Below, piece by piece: positions 39,458-52,800 of a stretch of DNA of 64,000 bases (positions are counted from its first letter, which is position 1; every line of letters begins with the position of its first letter). Both the position numbers and the translations under genes were made by a program. Source of the stretch: Monarcha castaneiventris obscurior (taxonomy: Eukaryota; Chordata; Aves; Passeriformes; Monarchidae); NCBI GenBank assembly GCA_026261815.1, contig JAMPIT010000379.1, forward strand, positions 23,143,001 through 23,207,000, written 5' to 3'. The notes under the pieces were generated by a model, which did no database searches, had not been told where the DNA came from, and was given only the letters and a program-made list of their open reading frames with translations.

Positions 39458-41414
39458 CTTAGGTAGCAAACAGCATCATGGCATTGTAAATCAAGGAACT
39501 AAGGCTACAATATGCCTGTTGCCTCTGAAAGTGGGATGAAAACTCCTAAATTACTTGGTCCTTTGGGAAATCACAAATACTTCTGAAAGACATTGAAATT
39601 AATGATCCTTGCACTGTACTGCAGCAGCTTCAAACAGTATGTTAAATAATCTGATAATTTGAGAAGTTAACTGAAGTGTGAGGTTTTGTTTTAACATCAA
39701 CAAGGAATATATATCCTCATCAAAAGAGTTTCATAATTTTCAGGTATAGCTCTCAGTAGGGAATCAAATTATTCCTTATAATTTAGTTTTTGATGGAATA
39801 AAATGCCATTTTAAATGGTAATGCTGTATGTCATGAAGCGACCTGTGCAGTAGGATGCTACTCCTATCTCTTCCACTCCTACACATCAGGAGTCCTGTGT
39901 TCTACAGCGTTAATTTTTGAACTATGCAAGTCTGCATGCGGGTCTAACCCAGACTGAGGTTTGTGCAGTCCATTTCAGGATCTTTCTATTTCTAAAGACA
40001 TGGCAGGAATGTTTAAGAGAGAGACTTGGCTTACATCCTTTATGAACAAGCCTAACTATACTATAGTTGCATAAACCCTTGCAAGAAACGTTCAAGAGCA
40101 TTTGGTTACGAGATGTTTTCAAGTTTATGGATCTCAAGGTTTGCCAAGGTGTTTGTGGTTTGTGTTTTAATTTAGCAGCACTGAACAATAAGTGCTTTCA
40201 GCAGCTGCTTACTGTGAAAGAACATCTAGAGTGTTGTACAAGGTCTAGATGTTGCATATCTTTCTGCACTTGCAGAATTAAAATCTTAAAATTATTTCGG
40301 AAACTAAAATCTATCAGGATTTTCAAGACCTATATTCAGAGACTAAAAAGAATTGGGGGAAGGGGGGATGGGGAATGTAGAAAAATACAAAAGCAAAGAG
40401 AAAAATATGCTGGCATATTCTGATTAGTTGGAAATCATACATAATATCAAATACAAATGGAAATGGGAAAAGGTCAGGAGAAAAGAAGTAAACAGTGAGA
40501 ACAATTGCACTGTCATGCTCTACCCACAATGTATTATATGGACAACAGAGAAAGGACCCAGGAAAATAGTGGAAGTGCTTGATTGCATCCAGGTACATAA
40601 TCAAAGATCTGTGGAAACACTACCAAACACTCACATTACCAAACCATGCCAGTCACAAATTCATGCAGCTCCTAGTTCTTGGGAGATTAAATACTTCATA
40701 AGGAATTAGGAATAAGGGACAAAGAGGTTATAAGTGAAAGTATGGAGAACACACACAGACTCTCCTACAGATGTGAGCAAACCTAGTGAATTGACTCTCT
40801 TACAGATGCAGAGAAAAATAACTCTCCAAGTAGAAAAAAATCAAAAAATTTACAAGGAAAGACAGCACCAAGTATGTGCAAAATGCACAAATACAAACCA
40901 GGAAATTATAACTAAAGGAAGATTTTGAGGAGAAAAAAATAACAACCCTGAATCATTAATTCTCAATATATTGAGTCATTTGCAATAGCTATGGCCAGGG
41001 AAGTCATTATGTTAAAGTTTACAGACAAGAAAAGCCAGGTGAAAATGTGCCGAGGAAACAAGCAGTGACTCACAGGAAGAACTTCAAAATAACATAATAA
41101 TAAGTAAAAGTAAATGGTTGGTAAGACCAGGTTAGCACTAGCCAAAACAACAACATCCACACAAAACAAAATGTACAATGTAGGCTGCAGTATATAAGGG
41201 AACACACAAAGCTTCAACAAATCAGCATCAAATTCTGTGATAGAGTGGTCACTGCAGTGCTAAGATGTGCTCAGCCAGAGCACAACAAGGGAAAGGACGC
41301 AGACTGGAGAATTAGACAGCAGAAATGATCAGAAAGCATGGCTTTCACCTAAAACAAATATCATGTGCTCATAGGTACCAAATCCTGATGAATTGTTCCC
41401 GCCATTGACAAAGA
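39458..41414. other. Unique DNA, no gene seen
   Basis: The 118-codon plus frame at 40067-40423 lacks a domain and is probably chance. An inverted repeat with 10-bp arms, AACATCTAGA / TCTAGATGTT, lies at 40221-40230 and 40244-40253. A G-rich run (three G tracts) sits at 40353-40372. Confidence 0.5.
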
Positions 41415-41472
41415 CATCCATCCATCCATCCATCCATCCATCCATCCATCCATCCATCCATCCATCCATCCA
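41415..41472. repeat. Microsatellite (CATC)n, about 14 units
   Basis: An uninterrupted tetranucleotide run, CATC on the plus strand and GATG on the minus strand, about 58 bp long. Perfect runs of this length are usually polymorphic. The Asp-Gly-Trp-Met repeats in minus-strand frames across it are artefacts. Confidence 0.98.
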
Positions 41473-43642
41473 GAAAGGCAGCCTGAGAGGCACCATGTGG
41501 CACCACAGCACTGCTGTTGTCACATGAACTCATTTGGAAATTGAGGCCAGGCCAGACAAAGCCGAGGAAAGAAAACTGTTGATGAAGCTGCTGTTTAGCT
41601 GTATGTGAGAACACAGGTTTTAGGATAAAGTAGTGTACTTTGGAAGAAGAAATTATACATTCCCTGCCTTGCATCTCTCATTATTCTCCCCATACTTGAA
41701 CCTAATCAGCATCTAAAATGTATTTAGAAAGTTTAAAATTATTTTACCTTTTCTTTTAACCTTTTAATTCATGCTGATAACTTATGTGGGAAAACACTTG
41801 GCTGTTCCTATTATTCCAAGGCCATTACATTTGAGAGACGATAAGGTAGTAAGAACAGGCTAGCAAGGACAAAATCTGTGTGTTTTGTGGGTCTAAGTGA
41901 AAGTTCATCTCTAAAAAGGCCAGATTAACATTTTTTTTTCTCTATTTGATCCTCTTTGTGGCAGTGCTGAAACACTGACAGCTGACATGAATTCAGAGGC
42001 AGCTGAAGTGACCACGGCTGTGGGTCAGCTGAGCCGGCCACAACAGTGGGTCAGTGCTAGTGTCATACGTTGTTTGTCTTGGATGGCTGTAACTTTGAAG
42101 TCAATGGGATGTGAAATATACCTGACTAAAGGCCTTAGTCTGAACTGTTCTTTTAAATGTCCCCCTCCCCCCAAAAAACCCCAAATCAACCACAAAACCT
42201 ACCTTCTCAACTATCTCAAATATTGTATAAAAAAAGAGGAAGATGAAATATGACCGATGTACCAAGACTCAAGAAGAAAACTCAAAAAAGAAAAAATTGG
42301 CTATTAAAGGCACAGAGAAATAGTAAGTTTTCCAAAGGAAGCTTATTAAGACACTTTCCATATGCTATATTTCTGCCTTCTCCTGCTTAAAATGTTGCAG
42401 GCTTTTTATTTCACTTATGAGATGGATTGAGCAGTTCTGGTTTGAGTCACACTCCTTTCTCTCTTTCTTTTTTCATAGAACAATTTATTCACTGTTTCCA
42501 TGGAAATGATTTCATCTTTCCAATAGTAGGATTCCAGCCCTGCAGTCTTGGTTTTGTCAATATAGTATCCAACCCCTAGCATCCCTACTTTATTAATGCC
42601 ACTGTTAGATGAGACTGTTCACCTATATCAAGAAAAACAAACCTTTCAAAGAGTTTAACCAATTAATGAAGCTGGTAGTCCATCATTTCATAGCTTTGTG
42701 CTGCAAATAAAAGTCCCTCACTATTTATTCAGCCTCCTCACAAGGCTCTGTCTTATCAGTCAGTTCTGTCTCTCCTGGAACAGGTAATGGACAGACAGTG
42801 GCATGACGCAAGGCTTCTCTTTTTTTTTTTTTCCTTTTCCGAACTCTACAGGGGTTTTTTTATACTTCCCTGAGGGTCTTTTAGAAGAAAACAGAACTGG
42901 CATTCCTGAGTTTGTACCCCTACATTTATGCTGCCATTACTGAGAGACTTGCCAGGGGCAAGACATACTCTAATCCTTGTTTAAGCTTAAATGGAGATTT
43001 CTGTTTTATAAGGCAGATGAAGGGGTCCAGAGAACACTCTCAAACCAATTGACAGGGAGCAGGAGCAGCACAGACACACATAATACATACACACAGAGAC
43101 ACAAATAATCAGTGCTGCGTAAAAGAGGCATCATTTCCTCACAATTTGCTATGCTTCAGTTGTGACTCCTTTGCAAAACACAAGCTCCAGACAACATTCT
43201 TGTGAAAAAAAGTCAGTTTCTCCTTTCGTATTTACCAGCAGATTATAAGAGTCTATTTGGGAGTAAGTGAAGAGTGATTTAAAGTTCAATCTGATTTTGT
43301 TGATTTCTTTGCAAGAATTGTATACCTGAGAGAAAAATAGGAGATTTCTCTTTAAAGCATAATAAACTTTGAGCATTTTTATGGACCTGTTCTGCCTTGT
43401 CTTTGTGCTTCAAGCAGAAGTCTCTTGGGCGCCTCCAACATGAGGCAGTAGTGCACAGCAGTCAGCTCAGCTGTGGTGCCATTACTCCATTTTCTGCCAC
43501 ATCTCAAAGCCAACTCAGCACTTCCTTAAGTTTCTGGCCCACCTTGTTCAACCTTCTGGTGTGTTCTGTTCAAAGTTTAACTTCTGGATGAAGCACATCC
43601 ATCTATCTTTAAAAATCCCCTCATTGCTCTTCCTTTTGAACA
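41473..43642. other. Unique DNA, no gene seen
   Basis: No gene or recognisable repeat. A poly-T run lies at about 42819-42832, and a pyrimidine-rich, acceptor-like tract ends in TTTTTTCATAG near 42478, with no convincing exon after it. Confidence 0.55.
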
Positions 43643-43940
43643 CAGGCATAGTATGAGATGAAATGGCTTCAAGTTGCATTGAGGGAGGTTTATATTGGAT
43701 ATTTGGAATATTTTCTTCAGGGAAAGGGTTGTCAAGTATTGGAACAGGCTGCCCAGGGAAGTGGTGGAGTCACCATCCCTGGAGGTATTTGAAAGACACG
43801 TAGATGTGGCGCTCAGGTACAGGGTTTGGTGGTGGACTTGGCAGTGCGGGGTTAATGGCTGGACTCGATGATCTTAAAGGTCTTTTCCAACCTAAATGTT
43901 TCTAAAAATCTATGTTCTAAAAATTTTTCTATGTTTCCAA
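43643..43940 (+). mobile_element. CR1 LINE 3' fragment, second subfamily
   Basis: A truncated CR1 with a different 3' region from the copies at 28.9 and 61.5 kb. It has AAATGGCTTCAAGTTGCATT, AAAGGGTTGTCAAGTATTGG, GGTGGACTTGGCAGTGCGGG, GGACTCGATGATCTTAAAGG and TTTTCCAACCTAAATG, with a diverged tail (TCTATGTTCTAAAAATTTTTCTATG). The TTGGCAGTGC…ACTCGATGATCTTAAAGGTC block marks it as a distinct CR1 subfamily. It is followed after about 610 bp by another CR1 in the same orientation. Confidence 0.95.
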
Positions 43941-44549
43941 AAACTTCTTTTAAGAGTAGCCTCTTCAGAGAGGGATAAATTACCTCATTGATTGAATACT
44001 TAAAATTAGCAAGGCAGAACTGATGAGTGTGAATGAATGTGTCGTTTTAATACTTTGGAGCTCTGTGCATGGCACGTCATAATACTACATTAAACTTTCA
44101 GATGTCTTGTTGCCTTCCATGGCAAAAAATAGATGGTGAGAGAAGAGGGAAAACCATCAAAGATTAGAAATGTCTGGACAAAAAGACTATCTGTTCCAAG
44201 ATGCTGCACATTTCGATTATGTCAGTCCCACTTTTTCAGGCTCAGTGTGAGACGACTGGTGGAACACAATGTGGGGATGTTCTGAGCTCTGTCTTGGCTG
44301 CCTCTGCCAGTGGCGACAATCAGGATATGACAAATGGAGCTGGTAGCTCCAATGGTGACCCTGATACTTCCTATTGTATTTTCAGCTGCTTAAAATTTTG
44401 CAGACTGTTAATGGTTTGGGTGGAAGTTTTCCATGTTGCCTTTTTGCTTCCAAATGAGCTCCTTCTTTTGAGTTTCACCTGATATAGTCTGGCTATTTCT
44501 GATGGAGAAGCTTCCTGTTTGGTGTCTAATGCTCAACAAAAAGCAAAAC

Positions 44550-45325
44550 TGGGAAGAGGGGATAATAGACCAGCTGAGTGTGCTGGCATTCAGTGGGACC
44601 TGGACAAGTGGAGAAATGGGCTGACAGAAATCTTGTGAAGTTCAGTAAAAGGAAATGCAAAGTCCTGCATCAGGGGAGGAGTAACCCTGGGCAGGCTGGA
44701 CAGGCTGAGCAATGGCTGGCTGGGAAGCAGCTCTGAAAGAAGGACCTGGGGTCAGGGCAGACAAGCAACTGACCTTGAGCTTGTGTGTCCCTGTGGCAAA
44801 GACAGCCTGAACTGCATTAGCAAGTGCACTGTCAGCCAGTAGGGAGAGGGGATTCTTCTCTGTTCAGCCCTGAGGAGAGACATCTGGAGTGCCAGGTCTG
44901 GCCCTGGCATTCCAGAGAGACTGGACATGGACTTGAGAAGATTTACTGAAGCAAGGCCAAAGAAAGGTCACTAAGATGTTTAAGGGAGTATCTAGCATAC
45001 AAGAATAGGCCAAGAAAGCTGAGACCATTTAGCCGGGAAAAGAGGAGGCTCATGGACCTTATCCATGTGAACACGCATCTGACTGGAGGTAATGAAGAAG
45101 AGGGAGACAAGCTGTTCTAACTAGTGCCCACTGACAGGAGAAGAAACTGATGGGCACAAAACTGAAACACGGAACTCCATCTGAACATATGAAAACATTT
45201 ATTTAGTTTGAAAGATGTTGTGGAGGCTCCATTCATGAAAATATTTCAAACCCAAATGGATATATTTCTGGACAAATTTGTCCAGCTGATTCTGCTTGAG
45301 CATGGGGTTTGAATGAGAAACTGTA
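44550..45325 (+). mobile_element. Longer CR1 LINE fragment including end of ORF2 and 3' UTR
   Basis: About 775 bp of CR1, the longest copy here. It opens with TTCAGTGGGACCTGGACAAG and AAGTTCAGTAAAAGGAAATG, derived from the end of the reverse-transcriptase ORF. It continues through GAGCTTGTGTGTCCCTGTGGC, GCATTAGCAAGTGCACTGTC, TTCAGCCCTGAGGAGAGACA and AACTGATGGGCACAAAACTG. It ends near TCTGCTTGAGCATGGGGTTTG without a clear tail repeat. Frameshifts and stops are frequent, so it encodes nothing intact. It is more diverged than the 28.9- and 61.5-kb copies. Confidence 0.9.
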
Positions 45326-48300
45326 AATGAAGAAACCTTACCAATTCTTAACAGAGCATTTCTAGCTTTGGAGCAGGCATTTAGAAGTCATTACAGGAAG
45401 AGTCTTCTGCTGCCACTTGTCTCCCTGTTTTCACCAGAAGACTTCTAAATTCACAACATGTTAAATTTGCCAGGCATCAATAGAGCATGACTGGAATTTG
45501 ATCAATAGGCAAATCCTGCAGGCACCTCCTGCAAGAAGCACAGGCCATCTCTGGGCTCCAGATACTGGGTAAAATAGACCCTGCCCTTCCTTTGCTGCAT
45601 GGGGCACTGTGGTGCAAAACTCAAACAGAGAAAACCACCCTTCTTTTGAGCTTGCAAGGCTCTAATTGATGGTGCCATCAATTAGAAGAAGACTGAGAAG
45701 CCTAACTTGACTACAGCAAAGTGATGTATCCCTCACTGGGGAAAGATTGCCAGAGGATGAAATGGAAAAAACTCCAGTGCAAAGGAATTAGTGTAGCAAG
45801 GCTGCTACAAGCCTAGGAGTGTTTGGGGAGCATGGAACAGACTGTAACCAATTGCAGATGTAGAGTAAGACCAAGGGACAAGGTCACACAAAACCTGAGT
45901 TGCAGCATTTTGTGAGCATAATATAATTTGGCAACCAGTTGCTGTAGTTTTGAAATTAATGCATATGAATTTTATAGTTTAGTTTTGAAGTTAATATCTT
46001 CTCCCATCCCCCATGTATACATGTGAATTCTGCTCACCAGGCTCATCAGATGAACCCTCTTAAGATGCTTTGAAAAAAACAATCTTAATATGTAAAGTGT
46101 TATAGGATCTTTTGAGATAAAATTCTCTGGAGTGTCCCATTCATGTCCTCTTCCTTACTTTGTGGAAGTAATTAGTCTTTATATAATATTCATCCCTGAT
46201 TACAGGGTGTAAGACTTTTTTCTGACTAAAGAAATAGTTATGAAAGAGGGCTAGGTTTGGGTTTTCTGCTTTGATGCACAGCAAACATGCAATTTTGCTA
46301 CCGGTAGCAACAAGCAGCTTGGAAAATGATTAGGCTTTTTGAAAAAAGCATAAACAGGAAGATGTAGGCTGTTTCTGGAGTTACAGTGACTGCACTAGAA
46401 GGAAAGAGACATCATGAATGAGACTCCTACACCAATTTCCATGTGGACCCTACCAATTCAGAGGAATTCCTCTAAATTTATTACGTTTGCAAAATTTTAA
46501 TTGAGTGTAAAATTTCACTCTTGCTGATTTTCAGGGCTAGAGCTGGATTTTATGAAACTAACTGATAACTCATGACATTTTGAAAGGTTACTTACAATGT
46601 TGAGCAATATTTTAATTTACTCTAATTCATCTAATCTGGATTTGTTTGCCTAATAGTTTTGCATATCTTTACATTCATTACAGTCCATTAAGGTAAAATC
46701 TTTTAACAAATACTCTCTTTTGGCCACTTTCACCGCTTTCCACTTGAACCTCATTCTTTTGCAAATGTCAAACTCTGCAAAGGACTTGTCATGAAAGGTC
46801 ACATTTCTATGAAAATCATATCCAACATTTCATCTCTGGCTTGGAATGATAACTTATACAGAAGTCTTATTCCTTTCAAGAGGAATCTCAGAGAGAACTT
46901 TAAGTGTTATTTTTTTTTGAAATTAAAATTACAGTTTTCCCTTCAGTTTTCAGTATTATGCCTCTCACAGAAGCTAGAGTGTCTACTGGCCAGTTTCCAT
47001 CTAAGATTATTTCCCATGATCAAAAAATGGTTCAGAAGATGCAAAGGCATTTTCTTGTGCTTTGGTGGGGCACTCTACTCTTGCACTGTGCAGAGCAGAC
47101 CCACCAGTCTGACCATTGCTCATCCATGACCCATTTTAATAAAAAAAAATATTAATTAATAGTAATGGCTGAAAAGACTGGCTGAGATGCTTATGAGGGG
47201 GGTGTACTCAACCATGTAAACTTGGGCTGCTGTGCATTAATTTTCATAAATGTTGTGACAACACATCACATATTTTATTTTGTTATTTGTTATTTTTGCT
47301 GTTGTACTTCCAGATTCTTTCCTGGGTGTGATTGTATTCTGCAAATACACCGTAAAAAAAAATTCTTTGCCTGAAGAGCCTTCTAGGTTTCAACAATAAA
47401 AAAACCAAACCCTGATCAGCAACAGGTTACAGAAAACAGACATATGGACAGTAGAAAATAATTGGTTAGAAAAACTCAGGAAAATGCTGTGGAAGTAATA
47501 AGTTTGCAATTCTTTTTTTATAGCCACATAGCAAATATGAGAGTGTGCACTCACACATATGAGGTTGTAAACTCACCTGGGGCTGAAATGGCCATTTAGG
47601 GAAGCTGTTAATGATAGCTGTCAAGTGATAAAGACACTTTTTAAAGTCCAGGTGAAACTGGAATAGGAATGTTTATTGACTTAGGTGATATTTCACAAAC
47701 CTGAGAAATATATAAAAAAAATGGCACTTGATATCACTTACTATTGTGCTATTCTCAGCTTTACTTTTTCACATGCATTTTAAAATCTCAGTAGTGGTCC
47801 TTTTTGTCTTTTATTCTTGCATTGTCCCCATGGCCCTGGACCTCAAAACTCCAATAGTGTTCTCTGGGTGAGTTCTCATGGGTCTCATGGGAAGCAACTA
47901 CCATTTTTTTCCCTCTTTATCCTCACTCCTTACCTCTTGTTTTGCAGACCTTGACTCATACTGGAGAAAACTAAACACTGAATAACAAAATAAAGAGTAG
48001 CGATTTAAATAATTAAACAATATTATCCAATAATTTATGTGCACAGTAGCTAATATGCAAAATTTGCACCCTCTCAGTATACTCCCCTCAGAGCTAATAG
48101 CACCAGAAGTGGAAACAATGGGGACCAGGAGGGGCTCAGAATGAAAAGTATGTAATGCTAAGGAAAAACCATGACACAAATCATCAGATATTTTTTCATC
48201 TTCATCCTCACCACCTGCGGTACTGGGCAGCTGCTGCCTCCCCAGAGGCAGTGTCCCAGGACTCTACTCTTCCTGGCTGGTCACAGGGAAGAAGCTTCCC

Positions 48301-49671
48301 CTTCTCTCTTTCTCTCCCTCTGTTTCTACTTGAGTTTTAAATATCCTCTGCACTTTGATGTAAAGGCTGATTATCTGACTGAAGTACCTCTAACATACAC
48401 CCTGTTATCATACCCTCTATATTTGAATCAACAAAACCAATTTCTGTCTTTTCTATCTGATTTGTAGTGATCCTTTAAAATCCTCCCCCTTCAATGACTT
48501 GTTGAAAATAGCCTTACTTTTGCTTTTGGAAAATTCTGCCAATATCTGCATGGCATCAAAGCATGACAGTTGCAATTTATTTATCAGCACATTAGGTTTT
48601 AACCACAGCATGCCCTCTCATCACTCAAGAAAAAATTACAGGCTAGAGTCTTATAGCTATATCATTTCTATGAATAATATGTATAACTGAATTTAGTCCA
48701 TCACTTGCTATTATTCTGTCACATGAATGTCAAAACAGAGGAGCTGTAAAGCAAACAAAAGAAGAAAAATTGTAGTCATAAGGTAAACAGTTCCAAGAGA
48801 GAAAGACAATCACAGGTGGAACATTCATTGGAAACTGGTTTTTTACCAGGTATTAGGAAAGTAATATAGCTTGTCAAGACCTCATACAGAAAGAATATTG
48901 AAGAGCTAATGAACTTCTCCTGGAGGGCAGGTAAGTGAATAAGGCTATAAGCCTGTTTGGGAAGAACAGACTGATGGAGAACAGGCTGTGAAGGATGGCC
49001 CAGGCAGTTGGATTGGTCCCCACCTTCAGTTTAAGAAGTTTTCAGCATAAAACTCAGGCGCACAGACCTTTCACTATCTTATTTCACACTGTTGCATACC
49101 TTTGACTAAGCAAAGGAGAATTTTTGAAGAAACTGTCTTGAATCATTCCACATGACCGAAAACCAGAACAACCCATTCATCTTTCTCAGTAGTCCAATTA
49201 CAGGATTCTGTCTTCAGACAGTTGAAGGAAGTGAAGCCCATCACTGGGAGGATGCTCATGAAATATGAGATGCAGTTTGCACTGTCCCTGGGACAATACC
49301 TTACTCAGAAATGTCTGAGCAGCTAGATAGGATGGTTTTTATTGCAGCAACTCAGGATACTTCATGGAATTACTAGGGCTATTGAGCTAACTTTATTGCC
49401 ATGCTGTTTCATAACCTGCAGTCCCTTCATTCTCATCAAACCCACGTGAGGTATGGCTATAGGTTCATTTATCCTGTGTTATAGACTCAAGGCTCCCAGG
49501 GAAATAATCAGGGAGAGTTGCACAACTCTAGGACAAGATGATAGGTAAGAAGCCTAGGTAAGAATAAAAGGTTTATTTGTCTTCTAATGAGATTTGCATA
49601 GTCTCCAGAGCTTGGTTCAGCCTGAGAAGGAAAAATACATTTTTCAGTATTTCTGTCCTTTATGAAAGAAA
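45326..49671. other. 4.3 kb of unique DNA, no gene seen
   Basis: Open frames reach 112 codons (46791-47129, plus), without a domain. The stretch holds the inverted repeat at 45661-45686 listed separately. No other repeat recognised. Confidence 0.5.
45661..45686. repeat. Perfect inverted repeat, 12-bp arms, 2-bp loop
   Basis: TCTAATTGATGG and CCATCAATTAGA are exact reverse complements separated by TG. Each arm contains a TAATTG/CAATTA homeodomain-type core, so the site could be a paired binding site. Equally, it may be a neutral quasi-palindrome. Confidence 0.9.
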
Positions 49672-49870
49672 AAATCATAGAATATTACAATAACTGAAGT
49701 TTGAACAGAGATCATTTCAACCAAGAAATTTTGAAGAGCTTCAAGGATGGGAAATCCATCTGTAGCCCCTAAAGGCCTTCAGAAGTGTACCCCTCCTTCT
49801 TTACTTCATTATCTCAGTTTCCCATAACAAAGGTGGAAAGAATCTCTTTCTTGAAGTTCTTCATAAATCA
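49672..49870 (-). mobile_element. Possible degenerate CR1 fragment
   Basis: AAAATCATAGAATATTACAA resembles the complement of the CR1 tail and end ('AATCATAGAATGG…'). It is followed by GATCATTTCAACC and by CTTCAAGGATGGGAAATCCA (for 'CTTCCAGGGATGGGGCATCCA'). Beyond about 49770 the match fades. The copy is plausible but badly decayed. Confidence 0.4.
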
Positions 49871-52800
49871 GTATTAGCCAACGAGTGTTGTACACTGTCA
49901 AAACCCATTTTTTTGAAAGCACTGATTTTGAGGAAATAGTAATAATGATATTAGAGAAACGAAAAACCCATGTACATTCATAAGAACAGGTGTCAAAATA
50001 TCTATTTGCCAAACTATTTCTGAAGTTTTTATAGGCAGAAAAAGGTTTCATTTTTTAAAAGTAAAAGACAAAGAACAAGTTGAACTGTTGGAAAAACCTT
50101 GGTGACTATAGAGCTCAACACAAAACTTCTCTGCATAAAGTTTTTTGAAATGTAAAATTCTAAACAAGTAGTGAGATTAAAAAAATTGAACCATGAAGCT
50201 GAGACATTGCTCTGTATCTCTAGTCAATCTCTCTTGCTGTCTTAATTTCCTTATTTTTATTTTATTGTTAATTTTACAGATATTAATAATAATTCAAACT
50301 TATGAAAATACTTTTTCTGCTTGAAAGATTGTGTACTTTCAGAAGGATTTAAAAATCCTGGGGTTCATCCTTTTTGAATCTAAATTCAGAGAAAAACATC
50401 AATACAGTAATTTTCCTTCACAGAATCTTCATTTTCAGATGTTTGGGGCTAGTCTTTGAAGCAAGTCATAGAATAAAAAGATTTCACACTTTTAAGGCAA
50501 GGAGATTTTATCAGGGAAAAAAATAAACGGTAAATAATATTTGGCTTTCCTCTAACAACCATTTATTTTTTTAGTTTGAATTTTTGAGAACTATTCAATT
50601 ATTTTTAGTCTGCTGCATTTTATGATGTGCTGCCAATGACATGTTGAAATTATATCAAGGTCATTGCTTGTGATTGATGTTATCACTGTCCTTCTTTGGT
50701 TTATTACATTTTTTGTGATCAGGAAATCCTGATGCTGTCAATTCAAGTGACTACAGAATTTCTAGAGACTTATACTGCCATCCTCCTTAGGCAGAAAGTA
50801 AAAAAATTGTACTTTCAGTGTTGCACAATCAGATTGACAGACCTACACTGAATGGGGTCTTCTTTAGCAAGACAATTAATCCCTTTTCTCTTGCCGTACT
50901 TCATAAATTCTGCAAATTTGGATTAAAGCAATATGTAAGCATTGTGAAAGTATTATTATGGCAAAATGCAGCCATGGTTGGCCACTCTTCATAATAAAGG
51001 ACAGAGTTTAGACTAATTCTGATGGTTGTGATATATTTCCAGGCTGGCGTAAAAACTGTTACAATTCTGCTGTTTTAAATGGACATTAAAATAGATATTT
51101 CAATGAAGACACATCCTATCTGGCTAATTTGAACCTTTTATTTTATAAAGCTGTGATATATATTTCAAAAAAAGCTTCCTAAGAAAAAGGGTGCAAAACC
51201 TTTTAAAAATTATTTGACATTGAATAAGAACTGTTCTTTTCCTCTCCTTTAATGGTCCAAGAGGAAGAGTTTTGTGTTTCAAGGACTTTTAGGAGAATGA
51301 AGTGGTCAATTTTCAAGTTGTAATTCTTTTCCAGTGTTCCTTAGTGACTAGAAACGTGGCAGCCTGGAGTTTAAAATCTACTGAGTTAGGTGCCTCAGCT
51401 CTTGAGCATTGTATAGGATAAATTAGCTGTAAGGATCTGGAATAAAGAGCCGCCAAAGCTGAATTAATGTTACGGTAGGAATTTTTCCATTATACAAGGC
51501 TGAGTGGTTGAAATTTAGATGCTGAATGAAAGAAAATCTCTGTGATGTAAAAATAAGTGGGAGCAAGGAAAAGACCTACGAGAACTATAACTCTCTGAAA
51601 GGGAGGATAACATGAGGCTGTTAAAAGAGCATTTCTTCCTGAATCACAGACGATCACTCCCAGAACACAAAGAAAAGTCAGAAGGAAGATGGCTTTTTTT
51701 TTTCCCCTACCATTATATGATTTCTCATTAACTCTGTATTTTTAGGAGCAGGTGCCTGTGAATCCTTTTAACTAATGTTGAAAACACCAGAGCTCCACCT
51801 AAAGAAAAAAAATGTATTAGAGGGACACATTTTAATAGATTTCAAAAGGAAAGTGAAAACACGCAGTTCATAACAAAGTCTGTACAGTTTAATTAGCTGT
51901 TTTGGAGAATCATTTGAGCTTTCTGACTTCTCAAAAAGAAAACAAACCAGTTCAATGTGAGACCAAAAAGCCAAAGGAATACAGAGGACACCAAGAAAAC
52001 GATTAAACTTGACTTAGTGGTTTAACAATGATTACAAAAAATTACCCTCCCAAAATAGTGCATAACTTTTCTGACTTAGCTCCTGAAAAGGACTTGCTCA
52101 GCAATGCCCCAATGCGCTGCTAGGAAAACAGCAGAAACACATTGCCAGGGATGAGGGAGTAAGCATGCCTAAGGAACCTGGGGTTGGGTGGGAAGAAACT
52201 GCTGTGTTGACAAAGCCCATGTCCCCACTGGCAGGTAGTGCAGCCCAACATGGATCTTCTGAGGGAAACACTTTACATGAGGAGGGCCTCTATCTTATTT
52301 CCCTGGGGTGTACATGCTTTAGCAGCTGTAGCGAAACAAGTGCACACCTAGAGTTTATCTTCCATTCTGGTTTCAGCCAGATGGAATCCAGTTTCTGGCT
52401 TCCATATATGCTCTATGACATGAAACAGAAGATGGGAAATATAAGGCAGGGTTAATTTAAAATACCTAGTCCTGACCTGAACTAAAGTGCTAGCATAGAC
52501 ATACCTACAGTCCATCTGCACACAAGTGGATAAGACATTGTCAATGTCTGGGCAGGACTTTGTTCCCAAATGTGCCCTACATTCTTGCTTCTTTGAATCT
52601 GTTGGCCTGGCATGGAGGAAGTCCTCAGCAAGAAAAATGCCAACATCATATTTCCTTCCTGCCACTGGAAGATAATAAAACTCTTTTCAGGGCTGCAGAA
52701 CTATTTGAACTGGACAAGCTCAGAGCAAATATGCAGTTTGGGCGCTATTTATTCTGAACCTAGATGAAGGGCTGACTGTCTAGATTGTTCTTCATGTTGG

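Noticed and set aside
40353..40372. G-rich run suggestive of a G-quadruplex
   Set aside because: Only three separate G tracts of three or more within reach; the four-tract rule is not met.
40067..40423. 118-codon plus frame with several Cys
   Set aside because: Ends in low-complexity Lys/Arg-rich sequence from A-rich DNA; no recognisable domain, no splice context.
41329..41674. Minus-strand frames with Asp-Gly-Trp-Met repeats
   Set aside because: Produced by translating the (CATC)n microsatellite.
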